The notes: a model not told the origin generated them from the letters alone. Positions 27,982 to 38,140 are shown, numbered from the stretch's first letter. The stretch is 64,000 nt of DNA from Martinezella tropici (GCF_008370325.1 NZ_VNIP01000001.1:536085-600084); one strand, 5' to 3'. Program-made: numbers and translations.

Positions 27982-30519
27982 ATGTTCATTGATAAGATAT
28001 TGTCGCGTTTCAAGATCAAGACGAAGGTCCTCATATTCGTCCTGCCGTTCGTCATCAGCATTTCCGCCGTTGGCCTCACCGGGCTTTACGCGTCGGGATT
28101 GCTCCAGGGGCGCATGGAGATCTCCAACAGCGTGTTGCAGTCGCTGACCGGCTTCAAGAACCTCTACGGCTCCATGGACGACTTCCTGCGCATCACCAAT
28201 ACGCAGCAGCGCGACAAACTCTATCAGGATATCAAGTCGCAGCAGGGCGTGCTGAATGCCACTCTCGGCCAGCTCGGTGCGGATGCGGATGGCCGTGACA
28301 ATCTGACCGAAGCCACCGCCAAGACCGCCGACATGGCAAATCTCGTAGGCCGGCTATGGACGCTGCATGAGCAGGAAGTCTCGCTCCGCAAGACGATCGA
28401 CGACGCGCAGAGGGCATTGATCAGTGCCCGCTTCAACGTTAATTTCAACAGCCAGCAGCTTGAAGACCGGATGCGCCAGGACCAGGCGGACGCGACCTCC
28501 ACGCTGCGTTCCGCCGACCGTCTGCTGAAGGGCGGCGATATGCTGGCCTCCGTTGCCGAAGATTTCAACAAGGCGGCGACGCCGGCCGACAAGGTCAAGC
28601 TCCTGAAGGACCGGCTGTCGGACCTGAACAAAGCACAACGTTCCATCGATCTCGCATTGCCGCAGAACCAGAAGAGCGTGGTTCAGTCGCTGGTGAGCAC
28701 GATCAAGGAACTTGCCGCCTTCACGGAAAGCACCGATGTGCCGACGGACGACACCATCACGGGCATCAGCCGGCTGCTGTCGCGCTTCCGTCAGACCTCG
28801 ACCTATACGCAGCTGGCGGCAACGCAGATGATGCGCCAGGCAACCACGACCTTCGTATCGCTCGACGCCCGCGTCGCGCAGACCAATTCGGTCCTGCAGG
28901 ACACGCGACGCCTCGAGGATTCGGTCTATTCGCTACAGCTCGTTCTGGCGGATTTCAACGCGAATACGAATAAGGACAATCTCGTCCGCCTGCGCCAGGA
29001 AATCTCCAAGCTCGGCGGCGATATCGATACGCTGAACCAGAGCGCCAAGAGCATGGATTTCGCCAGCGACATAGACTCGGCCATTCGCCCGGCGATCAAG
29101 TCGATGGACGAAGCCGGCGGCAAGCTGGTCGGTACCATCACGCAGCGCGTCGCCGAATATGCGCGCGCCCGCCAGCAGCTCGATCAGGTCTGGGGCCAGC
29201 TCACCGCCTTCGCCGAAACGCAGAAGCAGAGCGCGGGCACCGAGCGCAATCAGGCGAATTACATCTCCATCCTGGCGACCGCTCTCGGCATCATCCTCTC
29301 GGTTGCCGGTGGCATCGCGCTCGTGCTGACGCTGCAACGTCCGATCGGCCAGATCACCGCCGCCATGCGCCGCATCGCCGACGGCATGCTGGAGACCGCG
29401 ATTTCCGGCGAGCAGCGCCGTGACGAAATCGGCGACATGGCCCGGGCGCTTGGCATCTTCAAGGACAACGCCATTTCGAAGATCCGCATCGAGGAGCAGA
29501 GCGACGAGGAACGCGCGGCCGCAGAACACGAGCGCCAGCGCAACGACGCTGAAAAGCGCGAGCTCGACCGCCAGATCGACCATGCCGTCAGCGAGCTTGC
29601 GGCCGGCCTCGAGCGTCTTGCCCAGGGTGACATTTCCGCGACGATCGACAAGCCTTTCATCGGTCGTCTCGAACAGCTCCGCCAGGACTTCAACAGTTCG
29701 CTGTCGCGCCTGCAGCAGACGCTGAGCCAGGTGCGCGACAATGTCGAGTTGATCCAGAGCAACGGCAACCAGATGGCTGCTTCCGCCGAGGATCTGTCGA
29801 AGCGTACGGAGCAGCAGGCTGCTTCGCTGGAGCAGACCGCCGCCGCCGTCGACCAAATCACCAACACGGTCCGTTCTTCCGCCGAACGCGCCAAGGATGC
29901 GGATGCGATCGTGCGCGAGGCCAAGCGCAGCGCCGATGACAGCTCCGTCGTCGTCGGCAACGCCATCGATGCGATGTCGCGCATCGAGGACGCTTCCCGC
30001 CGGATCGAGCAGATCATCGGCGTCATCGACGAGATCGCCTTCCAGACAAATCTTCTGGCGCTCAATGCCGGCATCGAAGCCGCCCGCGCTGGCGACGCCG
30101 GTAAAGGTTTCGCCGTTGTCGCCATGGAGGTACGCGAGCTGGCACAGCGCTCGGCCGCTGCCGCCAAGGAAATCAAGGGGCTGATCAACAAGTCGACCGA
30201 GGAGGTCGCCTCCGGTTCGCAGTTCGTGCAGGAGGCCGGCTCGGTGCTGGCGCAGATCAGCAGCCAGATCGTCACGATCAGCCAGCATGTGGAAATGATC
30301 GCCCATGCCAGCCACGATCAGGCAAGCGCGCTGCAGGAGGTCAATTCCTCGGTCAATCACATGGATCAGATGACGCAGCAGAATGCCGGCATGGTGGAGG
30401 AAACCACGGCAGCAAGCCGCGAGCTAGCCTCCGAAGCCGACGCCCTGTTGCACCTGATCCAGCAGTTCAAGATCGAAGCCGGATACAGCGTCGGTTATAT
30501 TCGGGAGCAAGCAGCCTGA
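27982..30519 (+). CDS. Methyl-accepting chemotaxis protein
   Basis: An 845-residue transmembrane chemoreceptor. Membrane helix 1 (about 17-38) and helix 2 (about 425-447) bracket a long, almost wholly helical periplasmic sensor of roughly 385 residues, larger than the usual four-helix bundle (about 150). HAMP follows at about 448-500, then a charged helix and the signalling domain with the conserved hairpin [20 protein letters not shown] near residue 692. No C-terminal NWETF-like receptor-methylase tether is present. The ligand cannot be predicted. It is a single-gene unit. Confidence 0.93.
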   Translation: MFIDKILSRFKIKTKVLIFVLPFVISISAVGLTGLYASGLLQGRMEISNSVLQSLTGFKNLYGSMDDFLRITNTQQRDKLYQDIKSQQGVLNATLGQLGADADGRDNLTEATAKTADMANLVGRLWTLHEQEVSLRKTIDDAQRALISARFNVNFNSQQLEDRMRQDQADATSTLRSADRLLKGGDMLASVAEDFNKAATPADKVKLLKDRLSDLNKAQRSIDLALPQNQKSVVQSLVSTIKELAAFTESTDVPTDDTITGISRLLSRFRQTSTYTQLAATQMMRQATTTFVSLDARVAQTNSVLQDTRRLEDSVYSLQLVLADFNANTNKDNLVRLRQEISKLGGDIDTLNQSAKSMDFASDIDSAIRPAIKSMDEAGGKLVGTITQRVAEYARARQQLDQVWGQLTAFAETQKQSAGTERNQANYISILATALGIILSVAGGIALVLTLQRPIGQITAAMRRIADGMLETAISGEQRRDEIGDMARALGIFKDNAISKIRIEEQSDEERAAAEHERQRNDAEKRELDRQIDHAVSELAAGLERLAQGDISATIDKPFIGRLEQLRQDFNSSLSRLQQTLSQVRDNVELIQSNGNQMAASAEDLSKRTEQQAASLEQTAAAVDQITNTVRSSAERAKDADAIVREAKRSADDSSVVVGNAIDAMSRIEDASRRIEQIIGVIDEIAFQTNLLALNAGIEAARAGDAGKGFAVVAMEVRELAQRSAAAAKEIKGLINKSTEEVASGSQFVQEAGSVLAQISSQIVTISQHVEMIAHASHDQASALQEVNSSVNHMDQMTQQNAGMVEETTAASRELASEADALLHLIQQFKIEAGYSVGYIREQAA

Positions 30520-30752
30520 CCGCTGCAACTGTTGCCATCACGGGCGGATCGGCCAATTTTCGGCCGGTCCGCCTTTCCTATTGGCTTGCGATGAGCGCTT
30601 AAGGCGGCGATCATCCGTTCGATCCACAGGAAAAGGCGCGGCGTTTCGTGCCCATAGTCGAGGTAGAAGAGATCCTCTTTTTGGCGCCATTGCTCTTCGC
30701 GCGTCTGGCTTTGTATTTCGATGGCCTTGGCCAAAGCGATGCTTTCCAGCAT
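30495..30752 (-). CDS. Small hypothetical protein, convergent with the chemoreceptor gene
   Basis: An 85-residue frame beginning [20 protein letters not shown] with a protein-like amphipathic helix and the aromatic [19 protein letters not shown] segment. GGAGA lies 7 bases before the ATG. Its 3' end overlaps the last 25 bases of the chemoreceptor gene on the other strand. No family is recognised and the last 30 residues look less natural, so the real product may be shorter in importance than its first 55 residues. Confidence 0.45.
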   Translation of the reverse strand: MLESIALAKAIEIQSQTREEQWRQKEDLFYLDYGHETPRLFLWIERMIAALSAHRKPIGKADRPKIGRSARDGNSCSGQAACSRI

Positions 30753-30808
30753 GAGACGTCTCCATGGTTTGAGGCATCGCCTTAACTACACATGAGAATT
30801 TGCTTTAT

Positions 30809-30820
30809 AAACGGCCGTTT
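30809..30820. promoter_or_regulatory. 12-bp palindrome before the LysR gene
   Basis: A perfect AAACGGCCGTTT lies 20 bases upstream of the regulator's ATG, a possible autoregulatory site. It does not follow the T-N11-A LysR pattern. Confidence 0.35.
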
Positions 30821-30840
30821 TCGCCCTATGTTTTTCAATT

Positions 30841-31713
30841 ATGAAAAATACCACCTGGGATTCCTATCAGCTCTTCCTCGATGTCGCCCGCGGCGGCGGA
30901 CTGACGGGAGCGGTCGCTTCGAGCGGCCTAAGCCCGGCAACGATCGGTCGGCGGATGCTGGAACTGGAGGGACAGATCGGCCGCCCCCTCTTCGAACGCA
31001 GCCAGGCCGGCTACACGCTGACTGGTGACGGCCAGGCGCTATTCGATCAGCTGCTGGAAATGGAGGCCGCCGCCCGCAAGGTCGACAGTTGGCAGCGCGA
31101 TGCCCAGGGCATGTCCGTCGTCCGCATCACTGCCGGCACATGGATCGGCTGGCTGCTCAGTCAGAACATGCCGACGATCTGTTCGGAGCGGGATGGATTC
31201 CGCATCGATCTGCATCTCGGCGAGCGACGCGTCAGCCTTGCCCATCGCGAGAGTGACATAGGCATCCGCGCATTCGAGCCGGAGGAGGCGAATCTCGCGG
31301 CCATCAAGATCGGTGATGTCGCCTATGCCGCCTATCAGGCCCGCAATATCCGCTTTGTCGGCCCACAGCGCTGGATCGCGGTGGCGGAGGAAGAGGCGGT
31401 GTCGGCCTATCTGCGCTGGCCGCATCAAAACAGGCGGGAGGAGATCGCTTTCACGGTCACCCGCCCGCGCTCGCTTCATGATCTCGTGCTTGCGGGGTCG
31501 GGCATTGCGGTTCTGCCCTGCTTCGTCGGTGATCAGGAGCCGAGGCTGGAACGGGTTGGCGAGGAAATCCCGTCTCTCCGCCACCGGCAATGGATCGTCA
31601 TGAACAATGCCGACCGTCACCGAAGGGAAATCCGCACCGTGGTCGACCGCATGGCCAAGCTCTTGAAAAGCCATGCCGAGCTTTTTGCGGGCAAGCGCCC
31701 GACCTATGCGTGA
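30841..31713 (+). CDS. LysR-family transcriptional regulator
   Basis: A 290-residue regulator with an N-terminal winged HTH (FLDVARGGGLTGAVASSGLS then TIGRRMLELEGQIGRPLFER, residues 13-55) and a C-terminal effector domain. It lies in the same direction just before the pot operon, 176 bases from potF, so it may control polyamine uptake, but the gap and the lack of divergence make that uncertain. Confidence 0.85.
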   Translation: MKNTTWDSYQLFLDVARGGGLTGAVASSGLSPATIGRRMLELEGQIGRPLFERSQAGYTLTGDGQALFDQLLEMEAAARKVDSWQRDAQGMSVVRITAGTWIGWLLSQNMPTICSERDGFRIDLHLGERRVSLAHRESDIGIRAFEPEEANLAAIKIGDVAYAAYQARNIRFVGPQRWIAVAEEEAVSAYLRWPHQNRREEIAFTVTRPRSLHDLVLAGSGIAVLPCFVGDQEPRLERVGEEIPSLRHRQWIVMNNADRHRREIRTVVDRMAKLLKSHAELFAGKRPTYA

Positions 31714-31889
31714 CGGAACACCTCGACGTCTGCTTTCTCGTGCGTCCTGCGGACGGTGGACGGCAAAAATGCGAAAGAGTGTGAGCCCACGCTTTTCCCC
31801 TTGTCGCCTTCATATTTCCTTTCTAGTCTAACGGGAAAAACAGAGGGTTGGGTGTCGCCTGGATGCCCTTGAACAAAACAGGAGAGACT

Positions 31890-32987
31890 ATGAAGTCCAT
31901 GTTCGCACGGCTTGCAGCAACGGCGTTCGCGGTCGTTTCGCTGGCAACGGTCGCTCAGGCAGAAGACAAAGTCGTCAATATCTATAACTGGTCGGATTAC
32001 ATCGATAATTCGATCCTGTCGGATTTCACCAAGGAAACCGGCATCAAGGTCGTCTACGACACGTTCGATCAGAACGAGACCCTGGAAACCAAGTTGCTTG
32101 CGGGCAAGACCGGCTACGACGTCGTCGTGCCGACGGCCTATTTCCTGCAGCGCCAGATCAAGGCCGGCGTCTTCCAGAAGCTCGACAAGTCCAAACTGCC
32201 GAACATCTCCAACATGTGGGATACGGTGCAGCAGCGCATCGCCACTTACGATCCCGGCAACAAGTACGCCATCGACTATATGTGGGGCACCAGCGGCGTC
32301 GGTTACAATGTCGACAAGGTGAAGCAGATCCTCGGCACCGATGACGCGCCCGATATCGACGTGATCTTCGATCCCAAGCTTGCCGCCAAGTTCAAGGATT
32401 GCGGCATCTACATGCTGGATTCGCCGACCGACGTCATTCCGGCGGCCCTGCGTTATCTGGGTCTCGACCCGAATTCGACCAAGCAGGAAGACTTCAAGAA
32501 GGCCGAAGAGCTTTTGACGTCGATCCGGCCGTTCGTGCGCAAGTTTCACTCCTCCGAATATATCAACGCGCTGGCCAATGGCGACATCTGCATCGCCTTC
32601 GGCTATTCCGGTGATGTGTTGCAGGCCCGCAACCGTGCCGCCGAGGCCAAGAACGGCGTAAATATCAGCTATTCGATCCCCAAGAAGGGGGCGCAGATGT
32701 GGTTCGACGTCATGGCGATCCCCGCCGATGCACCGCATGTCGAAGAGGCCCATATCTTCCTCAACTACATCATGAAGCCGGAAGTCATCGCCAAGGCGAG
32801 CAACTTCACCGCCTATGCCAACGGCAACAAGGCGTCCCAGGAATTCGTGAGCAAGGACGTACTGGAAGATCCGGCCGTCTATCCGACCGATGCGGTCCGC
32901 GAGAAGTTGTTCACACTGACACCTTGGGATGCAAAAACGCAGCGCGTGGGGACGCGCTTGTGGACAAAGGTCACCACTGGCCAATAA
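31890..32987 (+). CDS. potF: Polyamine (putrescine-type) ABC transporter binding protein
   Basis: A periplasmic PotD/PotF-family binding protein of 365 residues. The signal peptide (MKSMFARLAATAFAVVSLATVAQA) is followed by the family start VVNIYNWSDYID, and KTGYDVVVPTAYFLQRQ and IDYMWGTSGVGYNVDK are typical of the putrescine-binding branch. The ATG at 31890 follows AGGAGA by 4 bases. A strong hairpin and a 220-base gap separate it from the ATPase gene, which should give the binding protein higher expression. Confidence 0.9.
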   Translation: MKSMFARLAATAFAVVSLATVAQAEDKVVNIYNWSDYIDNSILSDFTKETGIKVVYDTFDQNETLETKLLAGKTGYDVVVPTAYFLQRQIKAGVFQKLDKSKLPNISNMWDTVQQRIATYDPGNKYAIDYMWGTSGVGYNVDKVKQILGTDDAPDIDVIFDPKLAAKFKDCGIYMLDSPTDVIPAALRYLGLDPNSTKQEDFKKAEELLTSIRPFVRKFHSSEYINALANGDICIAFGYSGDVLQARNRAAEAKNGVNISYSIPKKGAQMWFDVMAIPADAPHVEEAHIFLNYIMKPEVIAKASNFTAYANGNKASQEFVSKDVLEDPAVYPTDAVREKLFTLTPWDAKTQRVGTRLWTKVTTGQ

Positions 32988-32995
32988 ATCGAAGC

Positions 32996-33022
32996 GGCCC
33001 GGACGGCAACGTCCGGGCCTTT
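32996..33022 (+). terminator. Hairpin terminator or attenuator after potF
   Basis: A perfect 9-bp stem GGCCCGGAC/GTCCGGGCC with a 6-base loop and a short T tract, 8 bases after the potF stop. It probably stops part of the transcription before potG. Confidence 0.75.
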
Positions 33023-33071
33023 CCTTATAAAGCAAAAATCGCGAGCGTGCCGGGGTGGGGAAGAGCCGGCG

Positions 33072-33178
33072 CCAAAGCATTTCCAGGAAAAGTGCGCAGC
33101 GGTTTTCCGTCCGGAATGCGGAAAAACAAAAGATGGAGCGTTTCTGCAGTTCGACGAAAAGCGGAAATGTTCCAGGAA
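33072..33178. repeat. Rhizobial intergenic repeat element
   Basis: The segment from AAAGCATTTCCAGGAAAAGT through GGTTTTCCGTCCGGAATGCG and GGAGCGTTTC belongs to a repeat family I recognise from many Rhizobiales intergenic regions. The CATTTCCAGGAAA core recurs in altered form near its right end (GGAAATGTTCCAGGAAAG). It sits inside the pot operon between potF and potG. Confidence 0.65.
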
Positions 33179-33209
33179 AGCTCGCCCGGCATCCATTTGG
33201 GGATAGATA

Positions 33210-34352
33210 ATGAAGTCACTCGGTAATATCCGGCGTTCCTTTGCTCCTTGGACCGACCCTTCGGCCAAGCCTTATATTTCCTTCAAGAACGTGACGAAGA
33301 AGTTCGGTGATTTCATCGCCGTCGATAATCTCTCCCTGAATATCTACAATCGCGAATTCTTTGCTCTTCTCGGTGCATCGGGCTGCGGCAAGTCCACGCT
33401 TCTGCGCATGCTCGCTGGCTTCGAGCAGCCGACAACAGGCGAAATCGTGCTCGATGGCCAGGACCTTGCCGGCACGCCGCCCTATCGCCGCCCCGTCAAC
33501 ATGATGTTTCAGTCCTATGCGCTGTTTCCGCATATGTCGGTGGAAAAGAATATCGCATTCGGCCTGCGCCAGGACGGCATGCCGAAGGCGGAGATCGACG
33601 ATCGCGTCGCGCAGATGCTGAAACTCGTCAAGCTGGAGCAATTCGCCAGGCGCAAGCCCAACCAACTTTCCGGCGGCCAGCGCCAGCGCGTGGCCTTGGC
33701 GCGCTCGCTAGCCAAGCGGCCGAAGGTGCTGCTGCTCGACGAACCGCTCGGCGCGCTCGACAAGAAGCTGCGCGAAGAAACCCAGTTCGAGCTCATGGAT
33801 CTGCAGCAGAGCCTGGGGTTGACCTTCGTCGTCGTGACCCACGATCAGGAAGAGGCGATGACAATGGCGGACCGCATCGCGGTCATGAGTCATGGCAAGG
33901 TGGTGCAGGTGGCAACGCCGGCCGAAATCTACGAGGCGCCCAATTGCCGCTTCGTTGCCGACTTCATCGGTGACGTGAACATCCTCGACGGCAACGTCAC
34001 CTCAGCGCAGTCGGGTATCGTCGAGATATCGGTCGATTCCGGCTTCACGGTGCGCACCGCTTCCGGCGGCGCACAGTCGGCGGGAAGCCGCGCGAGCCTC
34101 GCCATCCGTCCGGAGAAGCTTCGGGTGTCGCCACGCCCTCCGGCCAATGCCTCGGTCAATGCGGCCGAAGGCGAGATATGGGATATCGCCTATCTCGGTG
34201 ACATGACCGTTTTCCACGTCAAGCTGAAGAGCGGGCAAGTGGTCAAGGCCTCGTCGCTGAACGCCGTACGCGCGGTGGAAGAGCCCTTCGCCTACGACCA
34301 GAACGTCTGGGTCTCCTTCGACGAAAATGCCGGCGTCTTGCTGAAGGATTGA
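33210..34352 (+). CDS. potG: Polyamine ABC transporter ATPase
   Basis: A 380-residue ATPase of the PotA/PotG type with Walker A GASGCGKST (near 55), signature LSGGQRQRVALARS, Walker B LLLDEPLGALD, the switch His of VTHDQEEAM and a C-terminal TOBE domain. It powers uptake through the two permeases that follow. The start of the first permease lies 3 bases after its stop, so they are translationally linked. Confidence 0.93.
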   Translation: MKSLGNIRRSFAPWTDPSAKPYISFKNVTKKFGDFIAVDNLSLNIYNREFFALLGASGCGKSTLLRMLAGFEQPTTGEIVLDGQDLAGTPPYRRPVNMMFQSYALFPHMSVEKNIAFGLRQDGMPKAEIDDRVAQMLKLVKLEQFARRKPNQLSGGQRQRVALARSLAKRPKVLLLDEPLGALDKKLREETQFELMDLQQSLGLTFVVVTHDQEEAMTMADRIAVMSHGKVVQVATPAEIYEAPNCRFVADFIGDVNILDGNVTSAQSGIVEISVDSGFTVRTASGGAQSAGSRASLAIRPEKLRVSPRPPANASVNAAEGEIWDIAYLGDMTVFHVKLKSGQVVKASSLNAVRAVEEPFAYDQNVWVSFDENAGVLLKD

Positions 34353-34354
34353 TC

Positions 34355-35266
34355 ATGAGAGCGCTCGGTTCCCTAATCTATCAGCGCCTCGTGATCATCG
34401 TTCCCTATGCCTGGCTGCTGATCTTTTTCCTTGCACCGTTCCTCATCGTCTTCCGCATCTCGCTGTCGACGAAGGCGCTGTCGGTCCCGCCCTATGACCC
34501 GTCCTTCGCCTGGAGCGACAGCTTCGGCGACTGGTGGGACAAGTTCCAGACCATGTCGTTCGACAATTACACATGGCTGGCCGGCGATCCCCTTTATATG
34601 AACGCCTACATTCAGAGCCTGCAGATCGCCGGCATCTCGACGCTCCTGACGCTGATCATCGCCTATCCTATCGCCTACGGCATGGCGCAGGCGCCGCGCA
34701 CGATCCGGCCGACTTTGCTGATGCTGGTCATCCTGCCCTTTTGGACGAGCTTTCTGATCCGCGTCTATTCCTGGATGTCGATCCTCAGCACCACGGGTCT
34801 CTTGAACCAGCTGCTGATGGGGCTCGGCATCATCCACCAGCCGCTTGTCATCCTGAACACCAACACCGCCGTCTATATCGGCATGGTCTATTCCTATCTG
34901 CCCTTCATGGTACTGCCACTCTATTCCGCGCTGGAAAAGATGGACGGCACGTTGATAGAGGCGGCACAGGATCTCGGCTGCACGTCGATCGGCGCTTTCT
35001 GGCGCGTCACCTTTCCGCTCTCGCTTCCCGGTGTTATCGCCGGCTGCATGCTGGTCTTCATCCCCGCTGTCGGCGAGTTCGTCATCCCCGACCTGCTCGG
35101 TGGCTCCGAAACCCTCATGATCGGCAAGGTGCTATGGACGGAATTCTATAGCAATACCGACTGGCCGCTGGCCTCGGCGGTGGCGACCATCCTGCTTCTG
35201 GTGCTGGTCATCCCCATCGTCTTCTTCCAGCATTTCCAGGCCAGGGCCGACGAGAAGGGGAGATAA
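34355..35266 (+). CDS. potH: Polyamine ABC transporter permease (PotH/PotB type)
   Basis: A 303-residue inner-membrane permease with about six helices and the EAA loop EAAQDLGCTSIGAFWRVTFP. The N-terminal LLIFFLAPFLIVFRISLS is characteristic of PotB/PotH. ATG 34355 has AAGGA 7 bases upstream; an in-frame TTG at 34349 is less likely. It pairs with the PotI-like permease three bases downstream. Confidence 0.92.
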   Translation: MRALGSLIYQRLVIIVPYAWLLIFFLAPFLIVFRISLSTKALSVPPYDPSFAWSDSFGDWWDKFQTMSFDNYTWLAGDPLYMNAYIQSLQIAGISTLLTLIIAYPIAYGMAQAPRTIRPTLLMLVILPFWTSFLIRVYSWMSILSTTGLLNQLLMGLGIIHQPLVILNTNTAVYIGMVYSYLPFMVLPLYSALEKMDGTLIEAAQDLGCTSIGAFWRVTFPLSLPGVIAGCMLVFIPAVGEFVIPDLLGGSETLMIGKVLWTEFYSNTDWPLASAVATILLLVLVIPIVFFQHFQARADEKGR

Positions 35267-35269
35267 TTC

Positions 35270-36085
35270 ATGACCCGCTGGTCCCGCTTCAACATCGTCT
35301 CCGTCACACTCGGCCTGGCTTTCCTTTACTTGCCGATCCTGCTGCTGGTCATCTATTCCTTCAACAGCTCCAGGCTGGTCACGGTCTGGGGCGGTTTTTC
35401 GACGCAGTGGTATGTGCATCTCTTCAGCAACGACACCATGTTGAACGCCGCCTGGCTGACGGTGCGCATCGCACTCCTGTCGGCAACCGTTGCTACCGTG
35501 CTCGGCACCTTCGCGGCGATTACGCTGGTGCGCCATACGCGTTTCCGCGGTCGCATCCTGTTTTCGGGCATGATCTATGCGCCGCTGGTCATGCCTGACG
35601 TCATCACCGGCCTGTCGCTGCTGCTGCTCTTCGTCACCTCTGGTGTCGATCGCGGCTTCTGGACGATCGTCATGGCGCATACGACGCTGACCATGTGCTT
35701 CGTCGCCGTCGTCGTGCAATCGCGCCTGCTGACCTTCGATCGATCGATCGAGGAGGCGGCGCTGGATCTCGGCGCGCCGCCGGTGCGCACCTTCTTCGAG
35801 GTGACGCTGCCGATCATCGCGCCGGCCGTCTTTTCCGGCTGGGTGCTGGCCCTCACATTGTCGCTCGATGATCTAGTGATCGCGACCTTCGCATCCGGCG
35901 CCGGCGCCAAGACGCTGCCGATGCTGATCTACAGCCAGGTCAAGCTTGGCGTCACGCCGGAGATCAACGCCATCTGCACCATCCTCATCGGTGTCGTCGC
36001 GGTCGGCGTCATCTGCGCTTCCATCGTCACCAAGCGCCGCGAAGTGCAGCGCCAGAGGGACGAACAGGCAGCCGCCGCGGCCTGA
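35270..36085 (+). CDS. potI: Polyamine ABC transporter permease (PotI/PotC type)
   Basis: A 271-residue permease, the second half of the channel, with the N-terminal LGLAFLYLPILLLVIYSFNSS typical of PotC/PotI (first 20 residues span the first helix) and the EAA loop EAALDLGAPPVRTFFEVTLP. GGGGAGA precedes the ATG. It ends the operon, converging with the AsmA gene 30 bases on. Confidence 0.92.
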   Translation: MTRWSRFNIVSVTLGLAFLYLPILLLVIYSFNSSRLVTVWGGFSTQWYVHLFSNDTMLNAAWLTVRIALLSATVATVLGTFAAITLVRHTRFRGRILFSGMIYAPLVMPDVITGLSLLLLFVTSGVDRGFWTIVMAHTTLTMCFVAVVVQSRLLTFDRSIEEAALDLGAPPVRTFFEVTLPIIAPAVFSGWVLALTLSLDDLVIATFASGAGAKTLPMLIYSQVKLGVTPEINAICTILIGVVAVGVICASIVTKRREVQRQRDEQAAAAA

Positions 36086-36115
36086 GGCGCGACGGTCGAA
36101 ATATAATCCTGGAGA

Positions 36116-38020
36116 TTATTGTTGCTGCAGCGGCTGTACCGGCTTCTGCAGCAAGGTCGCGACCGGCGAAACGACCGGGTTTGGCCAGCTGCCTCCGATG
36201 AAGAAAGGCAGCATCGGCAACTCGTCGGCATCGGAGGGCGATGTCGCCTCGATCGCGCCAGAAAGCGCCAGGCTGTTGGTGCGGAAGGGAACGACACCGT
36301 TGAAGGTGATGGTTTCGTTGCGTCCGGCAATCGAGGCATTCTTCACTTCGGCGGATCCCTTCGCAAAACTTGCGTCGACATTGATGCTGTCGAAGTCGAA
36401 GGACGTGTCGGCAATGTCGCTCATCCGGAAAAAGGTTTTTTCCGCTGCAAGCGTCCGGAAGCTGGAGATGTCGAATTCACGGAAGGTTCCTGTCGTTGAA
36501 TTGAAGTGCAGCGTGCCGGCGACATCGCTGAGCGTCGCGACCCAGATCGGCTTGGAGGTGCTGAGCGACAGATCCAGCGAGCCTGACGACGGCATCGGCA
36601 GCGGACCTATCAGCTTCAGACGGGTGAAGAGACCGCCGAAATCCGCGTTTCGGATTGAAATCTGCAATTTGCCGCCGCCGTCGAAGTCTCCTGGGGCGAC
36701 CTCCAGATGCGCGGTCAGCGAACCGTTCTCGAAGCCGCTGTCGCCGATATCGAACTTCGCCTTGCCGCCCGCCACCAGCAGGCTGGCGCCGATATTGTCG
36801 AACTGGAAGGGACCGAGCGCCGCCTTGTTCGACGATAGGCGCATGTCGAGGTCGAGCCGTTGCAGCGGATTGCCGTTGAGCAGTGCATCGATGGCAGTCT
36901 CGGCGGCAAGGCGCATGGAGAAGGCGGCCAGGAACGGATTGAGGTTCATCTGGTCGAAGGCGAGCGTGCCGGAGATCTTCGGCTTGCCTGCCGTCGTATA
37001 ATTCAGATCCATGATGCCGGATGCCGTGGAATCATTGACCTTGAAACTGAGGTTGTTGAAGCGCAGGCCCTTCTCGGTCGCAGCAATATCGGCGCTGAGC
37101 GAAACATTCTTGAGGGCATCGGCCGCCGGCAGATGCTGCCCGCTCCAGGCCAGGAACGAGGGCACATTCGGGACGCTGAGCTGCAGATTGCCCGCAAAGG
37201 CTGAAAAGTCGGACAGGCTGGTGACGCCGGAATAGGTCCAGTTGATCAGCGCCGAGGTAAAGCTGGTCTTGGCGTCGACATTCTTGCCGGCAAAGAACAG
37301 CAGCGGCTGCGCGGAATCGAAATTGAGCTTGATGTCCTGGCCATTGAAGCGTGCAAGGATGACGGCAGACATCGCCCGCGAGAGCCGCGGCCATGAAATG
37401 TCTGCATTGACGCCATTCAGCCTGTAGATGTTGCCGCTGCGCTCGTCGGTCATTTCGACGCTGCCGTCCTCGATAGTCAGCATGCCGATAGCCGCATCCT
37501 GGTCCTTCCGCATCGGCATGCCCTGTCCGGAAGACGTTTCCGCCTGTTCGATCGCCTTGGAAAGACGGCCTTCATTCGTCCAGTCGATCAGGCCGTTATC
37601 GTCACGGCGGATATAGAGGATCGGGCGCAGGAAATGAAACTCATGAAAGCGCGCATGGCCGCGAATGGCCGACCAGAGCGAGAAATCCGCGGAAAGACTG
37701 TCGACATGGCCCAGAACCTTGCCATTCCGCGTCGGCTCGCGGATGGTCACGCCATTGAGCGTGACGCGTGCCGTCGGCCAGAATTCCAGCGTCGGATCGC
37801 CGTCGATCTGGGCGCGGTATCCCGTCCATTCCGACAGCGCCTTCTCGATGCCGGAACGCACCAGCCCGCTGGAAATCAGGAAAGGCGCAGTCGCTCTGAA
37901 GACAGCGAACACAATGAGAATCGTGAGAAGAATGATGCCGGTCGTGCGGACGACGGCAGGCAGCCAGCGTGAAGCCGATCGCATCGTCAGCCACCATTTA
38001 TTGTTTTTCGAAGCTCTCAT
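36116..38020 (-). CDS. AsmA-family envelope protein
   Basis: A 634-residue protein with an N-terminal membrane anchor (about 20-42) and a long beta-rich periplasmic part. The section after the anchor (EKALSEWTGYRAQIDGDPTL, then WPTARVTLNGVTI) is the AsmA N-terminal domain, and the C-terminal quarter (DLSLSTSKPIWVATLSDVAG) is the AsmA C-terminal domain. Family members are bridge-like proteins linked to lipid transport and outer-membrane composition. ATG 38020 is chosen; 37984 is also possible. It diverges from acetoacetyl-CoA synthetase. Confidence 0.82.
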   Translation of the reverse strand: MRASKNNKWWLTMRSASRWLPAVVRTTGIILLTILIVFAVFRATAPFLISSGLVRSGIEKALSEWTGYRAQIDGDPTLEFWPTARVTLNGVTIREPTRNGKVLGHVDSLSADFSLWSAIRGHARFHEFHFLRPILYIRRDDNGLIDWTNEGRLSKAIEQAETSSGQGMPMRKDQDAAIGMLTIEDGSVEMTDERSGNIYRLNGVNADISWPRLSRAMSAVILARFNGQDIKLNFDSAQPLLFFAGKNVDAKTSFTSALINWTYSGVTSLSDFSAFAGNLQLSVPNVPSFLAWSGQHLPAADALKNVSLSADIAATEKGLRFNNLSFKVNDSTASGIMDLNYTTAGKPKISGTLAFDQMNLNPFLAAFSMRLAAETAIDALLNGNPLQRLDLDMRLSSNKAALGPFQFDNIGASLLVAGGKAKFDIGDSGFENGSLTAHLEVAPGDFDGGGKLQISIRNADFGGLFTRLKLIGPLPMPSSGSLDLSLSTSKPIWVATLSDVAGTLHFNSTTGTFREFDISSFRTLAAEKTFFRMSDIADTSFDFDSINVDASFAKGSAEVKNASIAGRNETITFNGVVPFRTNSLALSGAIEATSPSDADELPMLPFFIGGSWPNPVVSPVATLLQKPVQPLQQQ

Positions 38021-38140
38021 GATCCCGTGGAGACTCGCGAACTGATAGGGATAATCTGCCTGCGTTTGCCGGATATAGGAAATGTTTGCCGGATGCAAAC
38101 ATGACACACTGGCAATACCCACAGCACCGTGATTTTATAA

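Noticed and set aside
31704..33080. 458-codon minus-strand frame opposite potF
   Set aside because: It overlaps potF and the repeat element and has no recognisable fold signature.
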